The notes under the pieces were generated by a model. It was not told the DNA's origin, ran no database searches, and saw nothing but the letters and a program-made list of their open reading frames with translations. Below are positions 14,245-20,997 of a stretch of 21,351 bases of DNA, piece after piece; within the stretch, counting starts at the first letter, position 1; each line of letters begins with the position of its first letter. Both the position numbers and the translations under genes were made by a program. Origin of the DNA: a virus; the IMG/VR virus record IMGVR_UViG_3300005838_000078, positions 1 through 21,351 of that record, one strand, 5' to 3'.

Positions 14245-15638
14245 CACGACTTTATGACAAGCGCATAATGTTCCTTGTGCCCAAGAAGCACGTGACCTAC
14301 TCGGGTGGCACTGGTTCCTTTACCAAGAGCTTCTTGGAGATGGCAGAGAACATGCATTGGTGTGTAGATCTAGTACTCAATCGTCCACTCGGCGACAAAG
14401 AGAACGATATGCTAAAGGATTTGGCATTGGAGCATAATATCTACACTCCGACTGTCAATGAATATTTGCCCACCACCCAGCATAACAACATGTTTGTCTT
14501 CAAAGACGCGATCAACATGGAAACGGTGATCAATTTCCAATCTGCGATGATGAAGGCATTGGCGGAGAATTCTTACGATATGGTGCTCTCAAACGTTCCC
14601 GACGCGACGTTGGCAGCGCAGCACATTGGAATTTCTGACTACATCCCCGTGGTTCATTACACGCACAACGAGTCGAGTATTCACCACGGCAAGTACAAAG
14701 ATAACACTTTCCGTAAATGCTACAACGATTATCTCAAGGATCTGTTTTCATCGGCAAGCATTTATTGTGGAACACAATCACAAACCAATGTAGATATCAT
14801 AGAAGTAGCTCATTCTTTCGCCAAGGTTCACTTGTTGCCAATGCCTGTTCCCGAACGTGGACTGCTCAATCCTTCATATGAACCTAAGGATGGCGTTATG
14901 TTCATTGGGCGTTGCGAGAATCGAAAGAATCCTAAAGAATTTGTTCGAGCAATTGCTGAATCTGGACTGAACGCTAAGGTTTTGACAAAGGGCAAGGACG
15001 TAAAGAAATGGGAACACCTGTTCGCGGAAGCAGGCGTAACAAATTATGAAATAAAGTTTGACATCTCAGGACAAGAGAAGGTCGATTACATCAAATCTGC
15101 TAAGGTGGCTTATCATCCTTCGAAGCTGGAATCCTACGGGTTTAGCGCGTTCGAAACGCTGCATTCCTGTCCAACCGTGTGTCTCAAGAAATACGTCTGG
15201 TGGGAGTCGTTTAAGAAATTTGACGTCTACGCGACAACGACAGAAGACGTGACTTTACTCCTGAAAGAATTGCATGAGCAGCCCTGGAATGAAGATTGGC
15301 AGATGACAGGCATGGTGTTGCACGATTATTCCATCCCACGATACTGGCACAAATTCCTAATAGATGCAGAAGAAGCTTACAAAAAGTTTGTTCCTTATCA
15401 ATTGAAGCCAGGAAACTTGAAAGATGCTCTGCAAAATGGCATCGTAAAGTTGAAAGATTACAACATATCTTTAGGAAGACAAATAAATATAGAAGACGTT
15501 GATGTGATTTCAAAGAAAAAGTATGCTCTCAACGTAAAGTACACCAAATCAGACACTTATCTGTCTATGGATAAAATAGTCGAAGATGATATATCTGAAG
15601 ACGCAAACACCCAAGATCTGTCTTCGGTGTTTCAGTAG
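14241..15638 (+). CDS. GT-B (GT4-like) glycosyltransferase
   Basis: A 465-residue glycosyltransferase of the GT-B fold. The N-terminal half starts with FLVPKKHVTYSGGTGSF, the glycine-rich acceptor loop. The C-terminal Rossmann domain has VMFIGRCENRKNPKEFVRAI (near residue 215), and the donor site resembles the E-x7-E motif in HPSKLESYGFSAFETLHS. Residues 390-465 are an extra tail of unknown fold. It starts with a TTG overlapping the queC stop (TTGA); GGGG at 14229-14232 is a possible ribosome-binding site, and an ATG at 14268 is the fallback. As the last gene of the coupled chain, it may glycosylate a 7-deazaguanine base, or inositol phosphate in the manner of MshA. The acceptor is not readable from sequence. 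Confidence 0.85.
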   Translation: MTRLYDKRIMFLVPKKHVTYSGGTGSFTKSFLEMAENMHWCVDLVLNRPLGDKENDMLKDLALEHNIYTPTVNEYLPTTQHNNMFVFKDAINMETVINFQSAMMKALAENSYDMVLSNVPDATLAAQHIGISDYIPVVHYTHNESSIHHGKYKDNTFRKCYNDYLKDLFSSASIYCGTQSQTNVDIIEVAHSFAKVHLLPMPVPERGLLNPSYEPKDGVMFIGRCENRKNPKEFVRAIAESGLNAKVLTKGKDVKKWEHLFAEAGVTNYEIKFDISGQEKVDYIKSAKVAYHPSKLESYGFSAFETLHSCPTVCLKKYVWWESFKKFDVYATTTEDVTLLLKELHEQPWNEDWQMTGMVLHDYSIPRYWHKFLIDAEEAYKKFVPYQLKPGNLKDALQNGIVKLKDYNISLGRQINIEDVDVISKKKYALNVKYTKSDTYLSMDKIVEDDISEDANTQDLSSVFQ

Positions 15639-15650
15639 GAAAGGAACGAG

Positions 15651-15875
15651 ATGTTAGATACAATTTTCGCGATCATTACAGTGGCAGGAGTAGTCACGTG
15701 GGTATTGGCGAGCCCAACAGGAGACAATTCAGACAAGATGTTGAAAATTTGCAACGTTGAAGCTGAGGGCGAACAGGCGCGCCATCCCGCAGATTCGAAG
15801 ACTCTCGCGTGGTGTGCGCGATACAAAGAAGCACCTAAGATGGGAGCAAAAATGGAGAGACCCGTAAATGAGTGA
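15651..15875 (+). CDS. Small membrane-anchored protein, 74 aa
   Basis: Residues about 3-21 (DTIFAIITVAGVVTWVLAS) form an N-terminal membrane anchor or signal. The remainder is polar with two cysteines (ICNV and AWCARYK) that could form a disulphide in the periplasm; there is no lipobox. The ATG follows AGGAAAGGAACGAG with good spacing and begins 12 nt after the glycosyltransferase stop. Family unknown. Confidence 0.68.
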   Translation: MLDTIFAIITVAGVVTWVLASPTGDNSDKMLKICNVEAEGEQARHPADSKTLAWCARYKEAPKMGAKMERPVNE

Positions 15876-16449
15876 ATCTGAAGAATATTATGGCAACTTG
15901 ACAGAAGTCAGAACCAAAGTCGGAAATACAAAATTTCGGGATGGTGAGATGAGACTTGAAATTTGGAGAGACGGTTCTTGGACTTTGACAAATGAACGTG
16001 GCACGACATTGGCGATTGGCGACCGCCATTGCCGGACTCCAATAATGTACAATGAGAAGATGGATCTTACGACCGGCAACATGACGTTCTCGCCTGCCAC
16101 GACCGTCAAAGGTTCACCAGACGAGGAAATTGCCGCAAAAATGGCGGATGACGTCTCCGGCAAGATGAAGGATCCAAACTACAAGTTTTCTGAGGATGTG
16201 TTGCTCGAGGATCTGCGCGTGTATATAAATAACACATATAAGGGACATTACAACAAAAACAAGTTCCAGGCTTCGGAGTTCATCATTGACTCTGGACATG
16301 GTATGGGAATGTTCTTGGGCAATGTCCTGAAGTACGCTCAACGATACGGACACAAAAACGGCAAGGAACGAAAGGATTTGATGAAGATCCTACATTATGC
16401 TATTATGGCAGTACACGTACATGATCTTGAACAAGGAGATACAGAATGA
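15868..16449 (+). CDS. Protein with DUF3310-like C-terminal domain, 193 aa
   Basis: The C-terminal region, about residues 105-188 (HYNKNKFQASEFI, then GMFLGNVLKYAQRYGHKNG, then RKDLMKILHYAIM), matches the phage DUF3310 pattern (HY, LGNxxKYxxRxGxKxG, DLxKAxxY), a small helical domain of unknown biochemical role. The N-terminal 90 residues (MRLEIWRDGSWTLTNERGTT) look beta-rich and are unassigned. The ATG follows GGAG (15854-15857) and overlaps the previous stop by 8 nt; the stop overlaps the clamp gene as ATGA. Its position next to clamp genes suggests a replication-linked role, which is inference. Confidence 0.75.
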   Translation: MSESEEYYGNLTEVRTKVGNTKFRDGEMRLEIWRDGSWTLTNERGTTLAIGDRHCRTPIMYNEKMDLTTGNMTFSPATTVKGSPDEEIAAKMADDVSGKMKDPNYKFSEDVLLEDLRVYINNTYKGHYNKNKFQASEFIIDSGHGMGMFLGNVLKYAQRYGHKNGKERKDLMKILHYAIMAVHVHDLEQGDTE

Positions 16450-17123
16450 AAATTGACACCAATACTTCCAACGTCTTGAAGAATTTCTCGGAAATCAATC
16501 CTTCGTTATACTTCAAAGCAGGTAACGTCCTGAAGACGATCTCACCCGCGAAGAACATCATCGCCGAGGCACAGATCGATCCCACCATCCCACAAGATTT
16601 CGGCATCTACGACTTGACGCAATTTCTCGCTCTGGTCTCTGCTTTCGGCGACGATGCAGACGTAGAATTCGAAGCGAAGAACATGATTATCTCCGATGGT
16701 GATCGACGTCTTCGGTATCTGTTCGCTGCAGCAAATCTCATCATCCTTCCGCCGGACAACATCAAGACCTTGGAAAATGTGGTGGTGAACTTCAAACTGT
16801 CAGAGGATAACGTCAAAAGCATCCTCCAAATGAAGAGCTTGCTCATGTCAAACGAGGTCATCTTCGAGTGTGAGAATGGGAAGTTTTCCGTGTCGGTCAC
16901 CGATGCTGATAACCAGAACAGCAACTACTATCGCATCAATTTGACGGATCTTGAAGGAACATCAGACTTCAAGTTGATCTTCAAAGCAGACAACTTCAAA
17001 ATGATGCCTCAAGATTACAACGTTGAGGTCTCATCCAAGGATAAAGCAATAATTGCGAATTTTGTCAGTGATGACGAAAAGCTCAAGTATTGGATTGCAA
17101 TCGAGAGCAAATCATCAGTATAA
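16446..17123 (+). CDS. 45: DNA polymerase sliding clamp gp45
   Basis: The trimeric ring clamp that gives the phage polymerase processivity and activates late transcription. It has 225 residues, T4 gp45 having 228. The N-terminus (KIDTNTSNVLKNFSEINPSLYFKAGN) and FGIYDLTQFLALVSAFGDDADVEF match gp45 (T4: LKNFATIN and AIYDLNGFLGILSL), as do FKADNFKMMPQDYNVEV and a C-terminal YWIAIESKSS (T4: YVVALEADST). AAGGAGAT immediately precedes the ATG, which overlaps the upstream stop (ATGA). In T4 the order is 45-44-62-regA; here a glycosyltransferase and tiny ORFs lie between 45 and 44. Confidence 0.93.
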   Translation: MKIDTNTSNVLKNFSEINPSLYFKAGNVLKTISPAKNIIAEAQIDPTIPQDFGIYDLTQFLALVSAFGDDADVEFEAKNMIISDGDRRLRYLFAAANLIILPPDNIKTLENVVVNFKLSEDNVKSILQMKSLLMSNEVIFECENGKFSVSVTDADNQNSNYYRINLTDLEGTSDFKLIFKADNFKMMPQDYNVEVSSKDKAIIANFVSDDEKLKYWIAIESKSSV

Positions 17124-17142
17124 AGGAGAACTTGAATACAAT

Positions 17143-18015
17143 ATGAATGTTGAAATACCTATTGACGAATTGAGACAAAGGAAGTTATTTATTGCCACGC
17201 CAATGTATGGCGGGATGGCTGGAGGACAATACACAAAGTCTTCAGTTGATCTAGCAACTATGTGCGCTATGCATGGTGTGGAATGCAAATTTTTCTACTT
17301 GTTTAACGAAAGTTTAATCACTCGCGCACGTAATTACTGCGTGGATGAATTTTTGAGAAGTGACTGTACGCATCTGGTCTTCATTGATGCAGACGTGGGT
17401 TTCAACCCCGAAGACGTGATCGCCATGGTGGCTCTTGCGTCAGATGATAGTCCTTATGACATAATCACGGGCCCATATCCCAAGAAGACGATTGCTTGGG
17501 AGAAGATCAAGATGGCTGTAGATAAGGGATATGCAGACGAAAATCCCCAGCAGCTAGAGCGGTTTGTCGGTGACTACGTGTTCAACCCGACCAGCGATCA
17601 ACAGGAGATCAGGTTGGATGAGCCCGTGGAAGTGCTTGAGAGTGGAACAGGCTTCATGATCATTCGTCGCAAGACGTTTGAGGTGTTCGAAGAAGCTTAT
17701 CCAGAGTTGAAGTATCTTCCTGACCATGTACGAACGAAGCATTTTGACGGTTCGCGACAGATCATGGCGTACTTCGATACAGTCATCTGTCCTGATACAA
17801 ACCGATACCTGAGTGAAGATTACATGTTCTGTCAATGGGCACGTAATGCTGGATTGAAAGTATGGCTATGCCCATGGATGAAAACGTCACATATGGGAAT
17901 GTATATGTTTGGCGGGTCGTTGGTCGACCTCGCACAGATCGGAGCAGCAGCCACCGCTGACGTAAATCAGCTCGGCAAGGGCAAGATGAAGAAGGGCAAA
18001 AATAAGAAAAAGTGA
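17143..18015 (+). CDS. GT-A-type glycosyltransferase with lysine-rich tail
   Basis: A 290-residue GT-A-like glycosyltransferase. Residues 17-26 (FIATPMYGGM) give the first strand and donor loop. FNESLITRARNYCVDEF precedes the metal- and nucleotide-sugar-binding DxD in HLVFIDADVGFNPEDVIAM. TGPYPKKTI and LESGTGFMIIRRKTFE are typical of this phage family, and YLSEDYMFCQWARNAGLKVWL provides the catalytic-side ED. The last 13 residues are nearly all lysine and glycine (GKMKKGKNKKK), which would suit DNA contact. ATG 17143 is the first in-frame start after the clamp gene; AAAGGAGAA lies 12-14 nt before it. Beside a replication clamp, DNA glycosylation is a reasonable hypothesis. Confidence 0.82.
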   Translation: MNVEIPIDELRQRKLFIATPMYGGMAGGQYTKSSVDLATMCAMHGVECKFFYLFNESLITRARNYCVDEFLRSDCTHLVFIDADVGFNPEDVIAMVALASDDSPYDIITGPYPKKTIAWEKIKMAVDKGYADENPQQLERFVGDYVFNPTSDQQEIRLDEPVEVLESGTGFMIIRRKTFEVFEEAYPELKYLPDHVRTKHFDGSRQIMAYFDTVICPDTNRYLSEDYMFCQWARNAGLKVWLCPWMKTSHMGMYMFGGSLVDLAQIGAAATADVNQLGKGKMKKGKNKKK

Positions 18016-18043
18016 TTGACATATCTCAGTGATATGTCATAAT
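18016..18043 (+). promoter_or_regulatory. Sigma70-like promoter before the clamp-loader genes
   Basis: TTGACA at 18016-18021 directly after the glycosyltransferase stop, a 16-nt spacer, and CATAAT at 18038-18043. A perfect inverted repeat fills the spacer. It could drive the small ORF at 18071, genes 44, 62 and regA. Confidence 0.65.
18017..18039. repeat. Perfect 9-bp inverted repeat (possible operator)
   Basis: TGACATATC, a 5-nt loop TCAGT, then GATATGTCA: nine matched pairs without error. It spans exactly from the -35 into the -10 of the promoter at 18016. Symmetry and position suggest a binding site for a dimeric repressor. It lacks a following T-run, so it is not a classical terminator. 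Confidence 0.6.
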
Positions 18044-18070
18044 GAATAGTAACATTATGGAGCTTCGGTG

Positions 18071-18211
18071 ATGATGAATTTGCTCAGAGAAGATAGGACG
18101 CGAGAACAGCAGAGGCTTGACGATATAATCAAACCTAAGCTTGTTATGTTGGTTGTAATGACAATCGGTTTCCTCTATTTTGGCTCAAGAATATGGGGTT
18201 ACACGGTTTAA
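18071..18211 (+). CDS. Small membrane protein, 46 aa
   Basis: Not recognised. A charged N-terminal helix (LREDRTREQQRLDDIIKPK) is followed by one transmembrane helix (LVMLVVMTIGFLYFG). GGAG at 18059-18062 precedes two tandem ATGs at 18071 and 18074. It is the first ORF after the palindromic promoter, which supports its expression. Function unknown. Confidence 0.55.
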   Translation: MMNLLREDRTREQQRLDDIIKPKLVMLVVMTIGFLYFGSRIWGYTV

Positions 18212-18285
18212 TATTCTTTGACAGTGTTGCCCTCGTAGTATGGCTATGGGCATATATCAAAACCAAAAGCATGTATGAAGGGTGA
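18193..18285 (+). CDS. Possible tiny membrane peptide, 30 aa
   Basis: ATG at 18193 opens a 30-residue frame with a hydrophobic core (LIFFDSVALVVWLWAYI) and a basic end. It overlaps the end of the 46-residue ORF and ends 4 nt before the gene 44 start. No clear ribosome-binding site precedes it, but AAGGG near its end serves gene 44. Expression is doubtful. Confidence 0.28.
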   Translation: MGLHGLIFFDSVALVVWLWAYIKTKSMYEG

Positions 18286-18289
18286 AAGT

Positions 18290-19243
18290 ATGCAAGACGA
18301 ATTCCTTTGGGTGGAGAAATACCGTCCCCAAACAATCGATGATTGTATCTTGCCGAGTGAGTTGAAGAAAACATTCCAGAAGTTTGTAGAGGTTGGGAAC
18401 ATCCCGACCCTACTGCTTTCTGGTCCTCCGGGAACGGGCAAGACAACGGTCGCCAAAGCGATGCTCAACGATATGGGCGCCGATTACATTATGATCAATG
18501 GCTCTCTTGACAGAGGCATTGGCGTTCTCCGACACGAGATCGCTAACTACGCGTCCTCAATGTCGTTTATCGGCGGACGCAAATACGTCATTCTTGACGA
18601 AGCAGACTATCTCACGCCAGAGATGCAAGCAGGGCTAAGGAACTTCATGGAGGAGTTCAGTGCCAACTGTGGCTTCATTTTGACCTGCAACATGAAGAAC
18701 CGGATCATCGCTCCGATCCGAGAATCGCGTTGTGACGTGATCGAGTTTCGGGTCAAGAAGGCAGAGGTGTCGAAAGTCTCAGGTCGATTCTTCAAGCGGA
18801 TGTGCAGCATCCTCGACCAAGAAGAAGTCGAGTATGAAGAGGCGGTGGTCGCAGAAATTATCAAAAAATACTATCCCGATTGGCGACGTGTCCTTGGCGT
18901 CATGCAACGTTATGCGATTGCAGCAGGCAAGATTGACGCGGGTATGTTGCATATGGTCACAGACGATGTGAACAATACGATCCAGGAGCTGGTGGGATAT
19001 GTCAAGAATGGCAAATTCACAGAGATGAGAAAGTGGGTCGGAGACCATTCAGACATTGAGTCGTCTGCGCTGTACCGACGTTTTTACGATATTTCATCAA
19101 AAGAATGTACGCCCGATGGCGCTGCTCAAATGGTCGTGATCCTTGGTCAGCATCAGTATTGGGATGCATTTGTCGCAGATCGTGAGATCAATACGGCTTC
19201 ATGTATGGTTCAGCTGATGGCGGACGTAGAATGGAAAAAGTAA
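18290..19243 (+). CDS. 44: Clamp-loader large subunit gp44 (AAA+ ATPase)
   Basis: Loads the gp45 clamp on primer-template DNA with gp62. It has 317 residues; T4 gp44 has 319. The N-terminus (VEKYRPQTIDDCILP) matches T4 (EQKYRPSTIDECILP). Walker A is GPPGTGKTT at residues 45-53, Walker B is ILDEADYL, the sensor 1 region is FILTCNMKNRI, and the arginine-finger SRC motif is ESRCDV. The C-terminus EINTASCMVQLMADVEWKK parallels T4. ATG 18290 is chosen because AAGGG lies 7 nt before it; an in-frame ATG at 18275 lacks a site. The next ORF starts just inside its end. Confidence 0.96.
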   Translation: MQDEFLWVEKYRPQTIDDCILPSELKKTFQKFVEVGNIPTLLLSGPPGTGKTTVAKAMLNDMGADYIMINGSLDRGIGVLRHEIANYASSMSFIGGRKYVILDEADYLTPEMQAGLRNFMEEFSANCGFILTCNMKNRIIAPIRESRCDVIEFRVKKAEVSKVSGRFFKRMCSILDQEEVEYEEAVVAEIIKKYYPDWRRVLGVMQRYAIAAGKIDAGMLHMVTDDVNNTIQELVGYVKNGKFTEMRKWVGDHSDIESSALYRRFYDISSKECTPDGAAQMVVILGQHQYWDAFVADREINTASCMVQLMADVEWKK

Positions 19244-19497
19244 GCCCAAGCAGAGAACTCATCATCGATGTAGCGCACGAAGCCTATAACCAAACGCTTG
19301 TCGAATATGAGGAGAATGATCCCGCTTTTAGAAAGGATATGGCCCCGTCATGGGAAGAGATGTTCTCGCGCGGCGGTCTCAACAATCCGATCATTGCGCT
19401 CTACATCAAAACTGTCTCAACCAACATTGACATCTTAGAGCAGATGGGCTATGTGCTGATAAAGGTGAGTGATCGTGGGTCACGAGAAATTCATTGA
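19231..19497 (+). CDS. Hypothetical protein, 88 aa
   Basis: Not recognised. It is an acidic, helical protein (ELIIDVAHEAYNQTLVEYEENDPAFRKDM, then MFSRGGLNNPIIALYIKTVSTNIDILEQMGY). ATG 19231 overlaps the last 13 nt of gene 44; an in-frame ATG at 19201 would add 10 residues and has no better ribosome-binding site, so the start is uncertain. It lies between the two clamp-loader genes, which are adjacent in T4, so it is an insertion relative to that order. Confidence 0.62.
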   Translation: MEKVSPSRELIIDVAHEAYNQTLVEYEENDPAFRKDMAPSWEEMFSRGGLNNPIIALYIKTVSTNIDILEQMGYVLIKVSDRGSREIH

Positions 19498-19676
19498 GCA
19501 GAATGATTAAGCAGAAAATAAAAGACGAGCCCGTTAATAGATTTTGGACCACCGTTCACTTTCAAGCTGCCGCCACGCTTAAAAATCGTATCCGCAGAAC
19601 CATTTACTGGAAAGTGAAGGACAGGACTAATCAAGTACATATATTCTTAAGAGAGGAATGTGATGAATCCTTTTGA
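19494..19676 (+). CDS. Hypothetical basic protein, 57-60 aa
   Basis: Unrecognised. A TTG at 19494 overlaps the previous stop (TTGA), and an ATG at 19503 gives a 57-residue form. The protein is basic, with strand-like stretches (FWTTVHFQAAATL, RRTIYWKVKDR, NQVHIFLREE). It overlaps the start of gene 62 by 14 nt. Overlap on both sides supports translation, but there is no strong ribosome-binding site. Confidence 0.45.
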   Translation: MSRMIKQKIKDEPVNRFWTTVHFQAAATLKNRIRRTIYWKVKDRTNQVHIFLREECDESF

Positions 19677-20043
19677 TTACATAGACACAATCACCACAAC
19701 CAAAAAGAACATCATGGTGGATGAAGTGTCCGAAAAGGGTTATGTGCCATTCATCGTGAATAGAGGTCTTTCTCAATATGCAGAGACCATCCTCTTTGCA
19801 AACGAAATAAATAAATGTAGTCATTTGGACAATAGGCTACAGTATGAGATGTTGCTGAACATTGTTCGCCCGAAAAAAATGTCCCGTCGCAAGTGGGGAA
19901 AATTCGAAGCGAGCAATAACTTGGAAGTTGTTATGGAATACTATAAATGTAACAGCCGAAGAGCGCAAGAATACCTGAGCATGCTTCCTGATGATGAACT
20001 GAAAAAAATAAAAAAACGACTTGAAAAAGGTGGAAAACGATGA
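19663..20043 (+). CDS. 62: Clamp-loader small subunit gp62
   Basis: The partner of gp44 in the clamp loader. It has 126 residues, shorter than the 187 of T4 gp62 but similar to the shorter versions in other T4-like phages. Family pattern: VNRGLSQYAETILFANEINK, LDNRLQYEMLLNIVRPKK, RKWGKFEASNNLEVVMEYYKC, NSRRAQEYLSMLPDDELKKI, ending in a basic KKRLEKGGK. ATG 19663 lies 6 nt after AGAGG (19652-19656); a GTG at 19660 adds one residue. It overlaps regA by ATGA. Placement between 44 and regA supports the call. Confidence 0.88.
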   Translation: MNPFDYIDTITTTKKNIMVDEVSEKGYVPFIVNRGLSQYAETILFANEINKCSHLDNRLQYEMLLNIVRPKKMSRRKWGKFEASNNLEVVMEYYKCNSRRAQEYLSMLPDDELKKIKKRLEKGGKR

Positions 20044-20438
20044 ATGATATTTTGGAGACATTGGTATGGGTGACGTTGAAAAGACAAGAGGACTTTCTGA
20101 TCGTCAAAGAGACATTGACACGGATCGGAGTAGCGTCGAAGAAAGACAAGAAGCTGTTCCAGTCGTGCCACATCCTTCACAAGCAAGGTCGGTACGCGAT
20201 TGTCCACTTCAAAGAGCTTTTCGCCCTGGATGGAAAGCATTCCGATTTCGGAGAATCCGATCTTGGCAGGCGTAATACAATCGCTAATCTTCTAGCAGAA
20301 TGGGATTTGGTCGAGATGGAGGATCCTGCAAAGTCAGCCGATCCCGTCGCGCCGTTGAGTCAGATCAAGATCCTCCCGAATGCGGAGAAGGGCGAATGGG
20401 AGCTCGTCGCGAAGTACAACATTGGAAGGAGAAAGTAA
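20040..20438 (+). CDS. regA: Translational repressor RegA
   Basis: An RNA-binding protein that blocks translation of T4 early mRNAs by covering their start regions. It has 132 residues, T4 RegA having 122. Close matches: VTLKRQEDFLIVKETLTRIGVAS (T4: ITLKKPEDFLKVKETLTRMGIAN), KKDKKLFQSCHILHKQGRYAIVHFKELF, and WELVAKYNIGRRK (T4: WKLVPKYTIGN). A 5-6 residue stretch at the N-terminus is extra. Its own stop overlaps the next start (TAATG). Gene 43 (DNA polymerase), which follows regA in T4, is not within the remaining 900 bases here. Confidence 0.96.
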   Translation: MNDILETLVWVTLKRQEDFLIVKETLTRIGVASKKDKKLFQSCHILHKQGRYAIVHFKELFALDGKHSDFGESDLGRRNTIANLLAEWDLVEMEDPAKSADPVAPLSQIKILPNAEKGEWELVAKYNIGRRK

Positions 20439-20710
20439 TGAAAGTAAAGTTTAATATGGACTTGTTCGCATACCTAGGTGCTCCTGGATTTGTGAAAACT
20501 GCGCTTTATGCGTCAAAAACTGACGACGAGGCGACCGAAGATGATTTCAGTTTCGAAGACATGATCGAACAAGAATTCGATATGCACCTCTATCCTGATG
20601 GAACGTACAAATGGGATGATATCTCATACATGGAAAAGCACGCTGATGCCATGGAAGAGGCGGCGAAACTAATTCGAGAAAAATTAAAAAATATCAAAAA
20701 AAGTACTTGA
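20438..20710 (+). CDS. Hypothetical acidic protein, 90 aa
   Basis: No family recognised. It starts at TAATG overlapping the regA stop, after AAGGAGAAAG. Composition is acidic in the middle (KTDDEATEDDFSFEDMIEQEFDM), with a lysine-rich end (REKLKNIKKS). Its TGA stop is inside the -35 hexamer of promoter P2. Such small acidic proteins are common in phage early regions; role unknown. Confidence 0.7.
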   Translation: MKVKFNMDLFAYLGAPGFVKTALYASKTDDEATEDDFSFEDMIEQEFDMHLYPDGTYKWDDISYMEKHADAMEEAAKLIREKLKNIKKST

Positions 20711-20769
20711 CATCCGACGCTTTTTGTGTTACTCTATAATTACACAATGAGGAAGAGGAATACATCATG
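20700..20769 (+). repeat. Promoter-leader cassette, copy 2
   Basis: Second copy of the 5379-5449 cassette; both include the shared ATAATTACACAATGAGGAAG leader. See P2. Confidence 0.8.
20707..20735 (+). promoter_or_regulatory. Strong sigma70-like promoter P2 (near-copy of P1)
   Basis: TTGACA at 20707-20712, a 17-nt spacer and TACTCT at 20730-20735. Flanks from 20700 to 20769 repeat 5379-5449 with few changes, including the leader ACAATGAGGAAGAGGAA. It drives the small genes at 20767, 20994 and 21199. Confidence 0.83.
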
Positions 20770-20997
20770 GTTGAATTGTTTTTGAGCGCAGATGAGGGTG
20801 AATTGGTCGTGTCGAACTTGGGCGGAGGTCCTGTTATTTGGCGCGGCACAGACGGTGTTCAGCTCGCACAGGTTTTTGAGTCGATGGACATCGAGCGGAT
20901 CATGTGCTCATCGTCAATCGATTTCGCTGAAGATTACGGGTTCGCGTCACAGGCTGACATGGACAAGATCCTCGCGGATGCGGGGCTGGAAGCATGA
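20767..20997 (+). CDS. Hypothetical acidic protein, 76 aa
   Basis: Unrecognised. It has a strand-rich start (ELFLSADEGELVVSNLGGG, then WRGTDGVQLAQVFESMDIERI) and an acidic helical end (DMDKILADAGLEA). ATG follows the GAGGAAGAGGAA leader of P2, so it is the first gene of that unit. The next gene overlaps its stop as ATGA. Confidence 0.73.
   Translation: MVELFLSADEGELVVSNLGGGPVIWRGTDGVQLAQVFESMDIERIMCSSSIDFAEDYGFASQADMDKILADAGLEA

Noticed and set aside
18017-18039. Palindrome as a transcription terminator
   Set aside because: The stem is AT-rich and not followed by a T-run; it overlaps promoter hexamers instead.
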